Below the pieces are notes generated by a model. It saw only the letters and a list, made by a program, of their open reading frames with translations, was not told where the DNA came from and did not search any database. This document shows, piece after piece, positions 1 to 5,572 of a stretch of 5,572 nucleotides of DNA; within the stretch, counting starts at the first letter, position 1; each line of letters begins with the position of its first letter. The position numbers and the translations under genes were made by a program. Location of the stretch: contig JAAYKS010000267.1 in NCBI GenBank assembly GCA_012522285.1, forward strand, positions 1-5,572, given 5' to 3'. This DNA is from Clostridiaceae bacterium (GTDB taxonomy: Bacteria > Bacillota > Clostridia > Saccharofermentanales > UBA5734).

Positions 1-313
1 CGATCATGCCGATCACAAGGGCCTCCAACTCGACCACGATGATGCATGTTCTGTCGTTGTAGGGCAGCGCGGCCTTGCCAAACTTGAGCCGCACGTCGAT
101 CACGGGAACGATGCGGCCGCGCAGATTGATGATTCCACGCACATAGGAAGGAACCTCGGGAACCTCCGTAATATGCTGGATACCGATGATCTCCGTAATA
201 TGCCGGATTTCGATACCATACACATCCTTACCCAGTGCAAAGGTCAGATACTTGTCCTTGAGTGTGTCTTCTTCCACTTCCACTTCCGATGTGTTGCGAT
301 AGTCCCTGCTCAT
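1..313 (-). CDS. cheW: Chemotaxis adaptor protein CheW (C-terminus cut by window edge)
   Basis: CheW is the cytoplasmic SH3-like adaptor that links methyl-accepting chemoreceptors to the P5 domain of CheA in receptor arrays. The frame gives 104 residues from ATG 313 and runs off the window at position 1, so roughly the last third is missing. The visible part has the CheW hallmarks: a first strand reading KYLTFALGKDVYGIEI (about residues 21-36), an EIIG segment, the conserved VRGIINLRGRIVPVIDVRLK block (about 58-77), then TCIIVVE and GMI. The acidic N-terminal tail of about 20 residues is longer than usual and probably flexible. The start is well supported by GGGAGGA at 325-319, six bases from the ATG. 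It lies 16 nt after the cheA stop, so the two are almost certainly co-transcribed. CheV is an alternative, since it starts with the same domain and its receiver would lie beyond the window, but the context favours CheW. Confidence 0.95.
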   Translation of the reverse strand, partial: MSRDYRNTSEVEVEEDTLKDKYLTFALGKDVYGIEIRHITEIIGIQHITEVPEVPSYVRGIINLRGRIVPVIDVRLKFGKAALPYNDRTCIIVVELEALVIGMI

Positions 314-329
314 AGCGTTCCTCCCTTTT

Positions 330-2438
330 TCATGAAACAGCCGACGCAGCCATCAATCCACCTGCGTCCAATATCAAGCTGATGCCGCCGTCACCGAGAA
401 TTGTGCAACCTCCGATGCCCGGTGCGCGTCGTACATACTCCGGTAAAGGTTTGACGACTGCCTGTTGTTCACCCAGCAGTTCGTCGGCAAACAGACAAAC
501 CGTGCTGTCGTCGTCCTCGACGACCACCATAATTCCCCGCTCCAGGTCTTTTCGAAACGGTTCAGTATGGAACCGGCGGTGCAGCCGGATCACATTCAGG
601 CATTCACCGCGGAGCATTACCATTTCGTTGCCCTCTGTATCCTCGATGATCTGTTGCGGATTGGCGCGAAAGGATTCGCTGATTACATTGGTCGGTATGA
701 TATATCGGTTATCCCCGACCGATACCATCATGCCCTCAATAATCGCCAGCGTAAGTGGTATACGAATGCTGACCGTCGTTCCCCGTGCCTTTCGGCTGTC
801 GAGATAGACTGATCCGCCGGCCTTGGATATGTGGTCGCGCACTACATCCATGCCGACGCCCCTGCAGGAAAACTCGGAAACCTGCTCTTTGGTCGAGAAC
901 CCCGGCAGCATGACGAACGCAAACACCTCTTTGTCGCTGTACTCATCGTCTGCGCGAGTCACGAGCCCTCGCTCTCTGGCCTTTATCAGAATTTTCTCGC
1001 GGTCGAGTCCGCGTCCATCGTCCCTTATGGTAATCAGTATCTCGCCGCCGACGCTACGAGCCTCCAGCTGGAGCTTGCCGCGGGGAGACTTGCCTGAACT
1101 CACACGCTCTTCCGGGCTTTCGATGCCATGATCCAGCGCATTGCGAATCAAGTGCATCAAAGGGTCTGATATACGCTCGATGATGTTTTTGTCCAGCTCG
1201 GTATCTTCGCCGGAAAAATACAGATCCACTTCCTTATCCAGTTTTCGTGTCATGTCACGCACAAGTCGTTGCATGCGCAGGAACGTTGCGGCGATGGGAA
1301 CCATCCGCAGAGACATCTCAATATCCTGCAGCTCGCTGGTCAGTTTCCCCAACTGGCGAGCGGATTTGCGGAACCCGTCCAGCTGCAGGCCTTCGAGGTC
1401 CGGGTTTCGCACCGTCATGGCTTCAGCGATGACCATCTCCCCCACCAAATCGAGCAAACGATCCAGTTTAGATGTATTGACGCTGATGAGGCTTTGCTGT
1501 CGGACCATTGCGTGTTGCCGGTCGTGATCCTCTTCCCCTGGTGCCGATACGACTGAGCGGTCGGTTGGCACGTCGTTTGCTGCAGTGGTTTCATTTACTT
1601 TTTCCCACGGGAAGATTTCCAGTTCGTCGATTTCCAGCCGGTCCAGGAACATGGTTTTTTCAAGGATGGAAGCCAGCGTGTCACGATCGACACACGAGCG
1701 GATCTGCATTTGAAACCCGGTCTCCCGGATCACTGAAGAGGTCTCTTCATTATCTGCGATGTCTTCAGGCTCACAACGCATATCCAGTACGTATTCCTGA
1801 AGTGAGTGAACCACAGTGAAAGCACGCATGTTTTCCATCAGACAGCCATTTTCAAAAAATATGCGTATGGCATATCGGTGTACATCGGCGAGTTCTTCTT
1901 CTGTTAAGATCAGCGTATTGGCATGTGGCACCAAATCCCCACCGTTCTGGCGCGAGTCCGTATCGGAGGTGGGTACATGTGGAGAAGAGCCGGCATCAGC
2001 TGCTCCTTTGAGTCCCTTGTTGTATGTCCGAATCGTCAATGCCAATTGAACGGAATCGCCGTCCATCTCCTCGCCGGCTTCTGCTTTGCCTATCTCTCCG
2101 CGGATGAAGTCCGCTGCCTGCAACACGATATCGGTCAACTGGACACAATCCGGAGTGATGCCTGATCCGCTTCGGATGGTATCAAATAGATCCTCCAGGG
2201 AATGTGCCAGGACTGAGATCGCATCAAACGACATCATCGCGGAGGATCCCTTGATCGTGTGCATGATGCGGAAAATCTCGTTGATGCTTTCCGGCGGGAT
2301 GCTCTGCTCACGCTCGATCTGAATCAGCATACCCTCCAGTTGCTCCAGCAGCTGAGAGGTTTCGAACAGAAACATATCGAGCATTGGTTCGCGAGTGTCG
2401 TTATCCTTTCCTGCCATGTTGTGGTTCCATCCTTCCAT
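330..2438 (-). CDS. cheA: Chemotaxis histidine kinase CheA
   Basis: CheA is the cytoplasmic kinase that autophosphorylates on a histidine under receptor control and passes the phosphate to CheY. The 702 residues show the full five-domain plan. P1 (about 20-140) carries the phosphoacceptor His60 in MHTIKGSSAMM. P2 (about 187-275) is a response-regulator docking domain of the Thermotoga/Bacillota kind. P3 (about 316-381) is the dimerisation helix pair. P4 (about 382-562) is the ATP-binding domain with N box HLIRNALDHGIE (Asn433), G1 DDGRGLD (473-479), F-box region PGFSTKEQVS (512-521) and G2 CRGVGMDVV (525-533). P5 (about 563-700) is the CheW-like coupling domain. Polar linkers flank P2 (about 141-173 and 280-312). 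The length is normal and nothing is broken. The start is ambiguous: ATG 2438 has only a weak GGA upstream, while ATG 2417 (residue 8) is preceded by a purine-rich GGAAGGATGGAA and fits homologue N-termini at least as well. The gene follows cheY by 39 or 60 nt. Confidence 0.98.
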   Translation of the reverse strand: MEGWNHNMAGKDNDTREPMLDMFLFETSQLLEQLEGMLIQIEREQSIPPESINEIFRIMHTIKGSSAMMSFDAISVLAHSLEDLFDTIRSGSGITPDCVQLTDIVLQAADFIRGEIGKAEAGEEMDGDSVQLALTIRTYNKGLKGAADAGSSPHVPTSDTDSRQNGGDLVPHANTLILTEEELADVHRYAIRIFFENGCLMENMRAFTVVHSLQEYVLDMRCEPEDIADNEETSSVIRETGFQMQIRSCVDRDTLASILEKTMFLDRLEIDELEIFPWEKVNETTAANDVPTDRSVVSAPGEEDHDRQHAMVRQQSLISVNTSKLDRLLDLVGEMVIAEAMTVRNPDLEGLQLDGFRKSARQLGKLTSELQDIEMSLRMVPIAATFLRMQRLVRDMTRKLDKEVDLYFSGEDTELDKNIIERISDPLMHLIRNALDHGIESPEERVSSGKSPRGKLQLEARSVGGEILITIRDDGRGLDREKILIKARERGLVTRADDEYSDKEVFAFVMLPGFSTKEQVSEFSCRGVGMDVVRDHISKAGGSVYLDSRKARGTTVSIRIPLTLAIIEGMMVSVGDNRYIIPTNVISESFRANPQQIIEDTEGNEMVMLRGECLNVIRLHRRFHTEPFRKDLERGIMVVVEDDDSTVCLFADELLGEQQAVVKPLPEYVRRAPGIGGCTILGDGGISLILDAGGLMAASAVS

Positions 2439-2477
2439 TCCAGTTCCACAGTTCTACCCGGATCCTCCGGACGTCGA

Positions 2478-2831
2478 TCACAGTTTGCTAAGCGCTGTCA
2501 CAACAGTCTCTTCCTTGAAAGGCTTGACGATAAACCCTTTGGCTCCCGCCATCACGGCCTCCTTGACCATGCCCTGTTGCCCCATGGCGGTCATCATGAC
2601 GATGCGCGCATCCGGATTCAATTGCATGATTGTCTTGAGCGCGGCCAACCCATCCATCTCCGGCATTGTGATGTCCATAGTTACGATATCCGGCTTCAAC
2701 TCATGGTAACGATGGATGGCTACCTTGCCGTTTTCGGCCTCGCCAACCACGCTGATTCCGTTTTTTTCCAGAATGTTTTTGATGGTCACCCGCATTAAAG
2801 CGGCATCGTCAACGACAAGCTCGGTTTTCTT
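2478..2831 (-). CDS. cheY: Chemotaxis response regulator CheY, with no canonical start codon where one is expected
   Basis: CheY is a single-domain receiver phosphorylated by CheA that then binds the flagellar switch. Counting from codon AAG 2831-2829, the frame encodes about 117 residues: the Asp-Asp metal pair D8/D9 (LVVDDAALMR), the phosphorylated D53 in TMDITMPEMDG, the switch Thr81 in MMTAMGQQG, and Lys103 in GFIVKPF. This is a complete, conserved CheY of normal length and stops at TGA 2480-2478. The first standard start, ATG 2795, would give 105 residues without strand one and the Asp-Asp pair. No ATG, GTG, TTG, CTG or ATN occurs in frame between the upstream gene's stop and 2795. A ribosome site AGGAGAG (2845-2839) is correctly spaced for AAC 2834 or AAG 2831, so the extent given here is by homology. 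Automated annotation would probably start it at 2795. The family call is secure; the start is not. Confidence 0.93.
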   Translation of the reverse strand, partial: KKTELVVDDAALMRVTIKNILEKNGISVVGEAENGKVAIHRYHELKPDIVTMDITMPEMDGLAALKTIMQLNPDARIVMMTAMGQQGMVKEAVMAGAKGFIVKPFKEETVVTALSKL

Positions 2832-2838
2832 GTTTGTT

Positions 2839-2845
2839 CTCTCCT
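2839..2845 (-). promoter_or_regulatory. Ribosome binding site of cheY
   Basis: Read on the minus strand this is AGGAGAG. The GGAG core (2844-2841) lies 6 nt before codon AAC 2834-2832 and 9 nt before AAG 2831-2829, the two codons that align with CheY start positions. It lies 45 nt before the first ATG (2795), too far to serve it. The site therefore argues that translation once began, or still begins, near 2831-2834 and not at 2795. Confidence 0.65.
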
Positions 2846-2861
2846 GTCGATTGTTTCTTGA

Positions 2862-3320
2862 TCAGCCCCGGATGTCGATATAGAGACTGTCCGGCGGTGT
2901 TTCTCTTTCATAGGCCTGGATATGGCGGCGAGTCTGGATCCCCTTCATCAGAACACGAATGTCCAGGCTCCATTGCTCCGCAAGCTGTCTCACCTTGCGA
3001 TCCAACTCGACGATCTCTTCCAGCAGGCGTCTGTTTGCCGTCGCGGCTTGCTCGAACGCGTGCCATTCCGGGTCGGATGCTGCTTCCTGTTTGGATACCG
3101 GTACCATCCGCCCCGTCTCCGACCGGTAATGATCGACACGATCCATGCATATTTGCCGTTCCTGCAGGATGCTGTCCAATCGGTCGGTATCCCCGTGCTC
3201 GACCGCTTCGACACATGTATGTGTTGTGTCACGAATTTTTACCAGCTCGACCCGAATCCGGTTTTCCAAATCGACCAGTGCGATCAAGTTGTCTGCATGC
3301 TGCTTGTCCATGCGATTCAC
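2862..3320 (-). CDS. FliT-like small helical flagellar protein (putative export chaperone)
   Basis: This encodes a 152-residue charged protein predicted by eye to be almost all helix, with no signal peptide, membrane segment or catalytic motif. Residues about 10-68 and 85-130 look like two long helical hairpin segments (LENRIRVEL; LQERQICMDRVD; RRLLEEIVELDRKVRQLAEQ), joined by a polar loop near 70-84. The tail ends LYIDIRG, resembling the short hydrophobic tails of some FlgN/FliT-type proteins. Position directly after fliD and fliS is the usual place for FliT, which binds the FliD cap protein before export. The call therefore rests mostly on context, and FlgN-like is the main alternative. GTG 3320 overlaps the fliS stop as GTGA, which suggests translational coupling. 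ATG 3311 (residue 4) is an alternative start, with GGCGAG 8 nt upstream. Its TGA stop is in the same frame as cheY downstream. Confidence 0.75.
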   Translation of the reverse strand: MNRMDKQHADNLIALVDLENRIRVELVKIRDTTHTCVEAVEHGDTDRLDSILQERQICMDRVDHYRSETGRMVPVSKQEAASDPEWHAFEQAATANRRLLEEIVELDRKVRQLAEQWSLDIRVLMKGIQTRRHIQAYERETPPDSLYIDIRG

Positions 3321-3712
3321 TCGCCAGCCGCACGCACTTGGCCGCGGCTTTCACGGACCACTTGCTCCCATGTAGCCCGCAGATCGGTGACCATCTCTTC
3401 GACTGGAGCAATCCGACTGGCATCCTTGTTAACATTTGCCATGACAAGTTCGTGATGCAAGAATTCATAGAGTGACAGCAGATCGGCAGACAATGAGATG
3501 TCCAGATCCAGTCCCTGCATCAATGCGGCAAGGATGTCCTGCGCTTTCATGAGTGACTGGCTGGCTTTTTCCAAATCGGAGGCTTCAATCGCCGCTTTGG
3601 CCAACCTCATCTGTTTCAGGCACCCGTCGTACAGCATCAGAACGAGATCTCCCGGTCCGGCGGTCAAGATGCTTTGTTCCCGGTACTTCGCGTAGGCATT
3701 GTTGATCGTCAT
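3317..3712 (-). CDS. fliS: Flagellar export chaperone FliS
   Basis: FliS is a cytoplasmic four-helix-bundle chaperone that binds the C-terminal D0 region of flagellin, prevents premature polymerisation and delivers it to the flagellar export gate. The 131-residue product has the typical length. Its N-terminus has the family pattern: NNAYAKYREQSILTAGP (about 4-20), followed by LVLMLYDGCLKQM (about 23-35), the region that contacts flagellin and forms the first helix. A further helical segment, LLSLYEFLHHELVMANVNKD, covers about residues 78-97 and matches the usual LYxFxxxxLxxAN region. The start at ATG 3712 is supported by GGAG at 3724-3721, 8 nt upstream. It lies 18 nt after fliD and overlaps the FliT-like gene by 4 nt. 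The flagellin it would serve is encoded just upstream. Confidence 0.96.
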   Translation of the reverse strand: MTINNAYAKYREQSILTAGPGDLVLMLYDGCLKQMRLAKAAIEASDLEKASQSLMKAQDILAALMQGLDLDISLSADLLSLYEFLHHELVMANVNKDASRIAPVEEMVTDLRATWEQVVRESRGQVRAAGE

Positions 3713-3730
3713 GATCCTGTCTCCTGTCTC

Positions 3731-5248
3731 TTATTGATTGAACTGCTGGAATTGTCCCGCCAGCCAGTCGCTCTGGGACTGCATGGTACTGAGTGCTTTT
3801 TCCATTGCGGTAAAGCGTTTCCAGATTTCTTCTTCCCGCTCCGACAACCATTCATTGAGTTCAGTGATGCGCGTCCCCAGTTTTTCGATGTCCTGATCGG
3901 TTTTCGTGACATTGAACCGGGATGTATAGGAGGAAAACGCTTCTATCAGACGGGGGAACATCCCCTTTTCGACCCCTGTGCCACCAGAGGACTCCGTTGT
4001 CGTCTGCGTAAACAGCCGCATGACCGCATCGGGATCCGTTTCAAGCGCCTTTTTCAGTTTTCCCTCGTCCAGAGTTATTTTCCCGCCGTCATAATAGAAT
4101 CCGGTCTTTATTCCGACATCCGACAAACTCAAGCCGGTTCCACGCACTTTGTCAAACAACATGCCGCGCATTTGAGTGAGCAGGCCGTTCAGATCCCGAT
4201 CCTTTCGCAACATTCCGCTTTTCGCCTTGGTTTCCCATGTTGCGATCTCCGACTCGCTCATCTCGGCACGTTGCTCGTCTGTCAAGGGCGGATACGCAGG
4301 AAAAACCTTTTCGCCCAATGTATCCTGGAGTTTCCCGACCAAATCGTTGTACAACTTGACAAAGCTCTTGATCCTTGCAGTTGCCGGTTCCACGTCCCGT
4401 GTAACGGAAAAGGCAATCGCGGAAGCTGAAGTGGTCTTGAGCGTATAGGTCGCCCCGTCAATCGTGAACGTGTTTGCAGCCCGGCTGACCGAGACACCGT
4501 CGATCACCAGCGAGGCGTCCATTCCGTTTTGATGAAGCCCGTCACCGATACCGATGGCCGACGCTTCACCAAACAGATTGCCCTCCCCATTGGTGACTGT
4601 AATGGAGGTGTCAGCGCCTGTCGCTTTTGTAGTCAGCAGAAAACGGTCGCTCAATTCGGTATACACAAGCGAGACGCCGGCTTCGCTGTTTTGGATGGTT
4701 TTCATCACTGTATCCAGGGTATCTTCTGCCGCAAAGCGGAAGGAAACGCCGTTGATGTCGAAAGAAAGTGTATCGGACGCTTCGCCGCCAAACACAATTC
4801 CGAGCGACGGAGCCAGGTTGGCCAGCGTGCTAGCGGTACTGACCCCTGTGCCGCCGGTCAGACCGGCCTGACCGCCCACACGTGTGGAACTCGCCAGTTG
4901 GTCGATGCGATCGATGGTTCGTGAACCAAGCAATGCGGAACCAGACACCGTGATGGATACTGCATTCGTGGGGGCAGCATATGTAACAGTGGTAGTACTA
5001 AATGCAGCCTCGCTAAACAGGTTGGTATCGGGAGACAGCACGCTCATTGTGGTTTCCCGGAAACTCTTGATCAGGTTGTTGACGTCCCTGTGTGCGTCTT
5101 TTTTCCACTCCAGTAATTGTTTCTGCCTGCTGACCCGATCGACTTTCAACCTCTCAACCGATATAAGGCTCTTCACAATCGATTCGGTGTCCAGCCCGGA
5201 GTACATGCCGCTGATGCGCATAGTGGAGAAAATATTGTTGACTGCCAC
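3731..5248 (-). CDS. fliD: Flagellar filament cap protein FliD (hook-associated protein 2)
   Basis: FliD is exported through the flagellum and forms the cap at the filament tip that folds incoming flagellin. The 505-residue product has the FliD N-terminal region (about 10-115) with MRISGMYSGLDTESIVKSL (10-28), a Ser/Thr/Gly-rich variable middle, and the C-terminal region (about 240-495). The latter includes SFVKLYNDLVGKL (295-307), the LTDEQRAEMSESEI segment (322-335) common in Bacillota FliD, and a terminal coiled coil (about 448-490) ending SQSDWLAGQFQQFNQ. No signal peptide is present, as expected for type III export. The start is GTG 5248. GGTGATC (5259-5253), a 7-base match to the extended Shine-Dalgarno sequence, lies just upstream, while the internal ATG 5221 has none. 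It follows flagellin after a 133-nt spacer with a hairpin and precedes fliS by 18 nt. Confidence 0.97.
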   Translation of the reverse strand: MAVNNIFSTMRISGMYSGLDTESIVKSLISVERLKVDRVSRQKQLLEWKKDAHRDVNNLIKSFRETTMSVLSPDTNLFSEAAFSTTTVTYAAPTNAVSITVSGSALLGSRTIDRIDQLASSTRVGGQAGLTGGTGVSTASTLANLAPSLGIVFGGEASDTLSFDINGVSFRFAAEDTLDTVMKTIQNSEAGVSLVYTELSDRFLLTTKATGADTSITVTNGEGNLFGEASAIGIGDGLHQNGMDASLVIDGVSVSRAANTFTIDGATYTLKTTSASAIAFSVTRDVEPATARIKSFVKLYNDLVGKLQDTLGEKVFPAYPPLTDEQRAEMSESEIATWETKAKSGMLRKDRDLNGLLTQMRGMLFDKVRGTGLSLSDVGIKTGFYYDGGKITLDEGKLKKALETDPDAVMRLFTQTTTESSGGTGVEKGMFPRLIEAFSSYTSRFNVTKTDQDIEKLGTRITELNEWLSEREEEIWKRFTAMEKALSTMQSQSDWLAGQFQQFNQ

Positions 5249-5252
5249 GAGG

Positions 5253-5260
5253 GATCACCC
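5253..5260 (-). promoter_or_regulatory. Ribosome binding site deciding the fliD GTG start
   Basis: Read on the minus strand this is GGGTGATC, ending 4 nt before GTG 5248. GGTGATC matches the 3' part of the extended Shine-Dalgarno sequence AAGGAGGTGATC. The nearest in-frame ATG (5221) has no purine-rich site, so GTG is preferred. Confidence 0.6.
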
Positions 5261-5289
5261 TGCCTTCCTGGATTCTATCGAGGCTTGCG

Positions 5290-5312
5290 CCACTGGTTTT
5301 CGGTATCAGTGG
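5290..5312 (-). repeat. Small inverted repeat in the flagellin-fliD spacer
   Basis: CCACTG (5290-5295) and CAGTGG (5307-5312) form a 6-bp perfect inverted repeat around an 11-nt loop. It lies immediately beyond the larger hairpin and about 40 nt before the fliD start. It could be a second mRNA hairpin in a tandem arrangement. The short stem means chance is not excluded. Confidence 0.35.
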
Positions 5313-5317
5313 GGATG

Positions 5318-5347
5318 GGAGGAGGCCGATGATCGACGGCCTCCTCC
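5318..5347 (-). terminator. Strong hairpin after flagellin, without a U-tract (possible terminator, attenuator or mRNA 3' stabiliser)
   Basis: A perfect 11-bp inverted repeat, GGAGGAGGCCG / CGGCCTCCTCC (5318-5328 and 5337-5347), encloses an 8-nt loop, 34 nt after the flagellin stop. Nine of the eleven pairs are GC. On the transcribed strand the bases after the stem are CATCCCCACTG, so the U-run of a canonical intrinsic terminator is missing. The opposite strand also lacks one. It may give partial termination or protect the abundant flagellin mRNA from 3' decay while letting some transcripts continue into fliD. The structure is seen directly; its role is inferred. Confidence 0.65.
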
Positions 5348-5381
5348 ATGTCCCGGCCTGAGTACTGGACAATCGTTGCCG

Positions 5382-5572
5382 TTACTGCAGCAACTGGAGA
5401 ACAGACTGCGGTGCCTGGTTGGCTTGCGCCAGCATGGCGTTCGCAGCCTGCGAGAGGATGTTGTTCTTGGTGTACGCCATCATCTCTTTGGCCATGTCGA
5501 CGTCGCGGATCCGGGACTCGGCGGCCTGGAGGTTTTCTGCGGAGGTGTCGAGGTTGTTGATCTTGTGGTCGA
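5382..5572 (-). CDS. Flagellin, C-terminal end (gene continues beyond the window)
   Basis: This is the last 62 codons of a flagellin, the filament subunit exported through the flagellar type III system. The frame enters at the right edge and stops at TAA 5384-5382. The visible residues form the conserved C-terminal D0 helix: SAENLQAAESRIRDVDMAKEM, then KNNILSQAANAMLAQANQ, ending APQSVLQLLQ. This helix packs the filament core and is the segment bound by FliS, encoded two genes downstream. Codon choice is strongly biased: all seven Asn codons are AAC, and Asp and Ile use only GAC and ATC. That fits very high expression and contrasts with the mixed usage in cheA and cheW. The symbol could be hag or fliC; the organism's naming cannot be decided here. 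It is probably an abundant transcript ending mostly at the hairpin downstream. Confidence 0.97.
   Translation of the reverse strand, partial: DHKINNLDTSAENLQAAESRIRDVDMAKEMMAYTKNNILSQAANAMLAQANQAPQSVLQLLQ

Noticed and set aside
2458..2470. CCGGA-tcc-TCCGG small inverted repeat between cheY and cheA
   Set aside because: The 5-bp stem with a 3-nt loop has no U-tract and occurs readily by chance. A terminator here would also split a likely operon.
2259..2798. 179-codon plus-strand open frame across the cheA start and cheY
   Set aside because: It is antisense to conserved cheA and cheY coding sequence, is His-rich in a way that mirrors the opposite strand, and has no recognisable domain or ribosome site.
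2862..2864. General recoding of TGA as an amino acid
   Set aside because: TGA ends fliS, cheY and cheA at the expected family lengths and next to the following genes, so TGA is an ordinary stop here.
2834..3475. 213-codon plus-strand open frame opposite the FliT-like gene and fliS
   Set aside because: Its Pro, Cys, Ser and Arg-rich composition indicates a shadow frame, and the minus-strand genes have matching family features and operon spacing.
3674..4429. 251-codon open frame on the plus strand opposite fliS and fliD
   Set aside because: It lies antisense to two well-recognised genes, has no family motif, and its translation is rich in Cys, Arg, His and Pro as typical of shadow frames.
5261..5310. 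Possible sigma-28 or sigma-A promoter before fliD (GCCTCGATA or TAGAAT on the minus strand)
   Set aside because: The -10-like strings have mismatches and no acceptable -35 element at the right spacing (AAAACC for sigma-A), so no promoter is claimed.

Overview
The window is a minus-strand run of seven late-flagellar and chemotaxis genes from what looks like a motile Gram-positive bacterium, probably Bacillota and possibly clostridial. This rests on a flagellin C-terminus of the Bacillota type, strong GGAGG-type ribosome sites, a CheY with the AMGQQ...GAKGFIVKPF signature, and a CheA with a Thermotoga/Bacillota-style P2 domain. GC content looks close to 50% by eye. The assignment is inference and could not be taken to genus. 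In transcription order (right to left) the genes are: flagellin 3' end (5572-5382, cut by the window edge); a 133-nt spacer with a strong GC-rich hairpin but no U-tract; fliD, the filament cap (5248-3731); fliS, the flagellin chaperone (3712-3317); a small helical FliT-like protein (3320-2862, overlapping fliS by 4 nt); cheY (to 2478); cheA (to 330); and cheW (313 to beyond position 1, cut by the window edge). From fliD leftwards the gaps are about 40 nt or less, so fliD-fliS-fliT-like-cheY-cheA-cheW is probably one transcript. The genes form two functional blocks. Flagellin, FliD, FliS and the FliT-like protein make, chaperone and cap the external filament. CheW, CheA and CheY are the core chemotaxis path: CheW couples receptors to the CheA histidine kinase, which phosphorylates CheY, which acts on the flagellar switch. 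No methylation genes (cheR, cheB), cheC/cheD phosphatase genes or receptors are present here. The most notable observation is cheY. Its conserved first strand and the Asp-Asp metal-binding pair lie upstream of the first ATG (2795). The open frame there runs back to the TGA of the FliT-like gene without any ATG, GTG, TTG, CTG or ATN codon, although a good ribosome site sits exactly where a start is expected (AAC at 2834-2832 or AAG at 2831-2829). Either the start codon is altered by mutation or sequence error, or initiation is non-canonical. I see no mobile element, CRISPR array, tRNA or rRNA, and no sign of an undescribed defence or metabolic system. No stretch over 300 bases lacks a gene.
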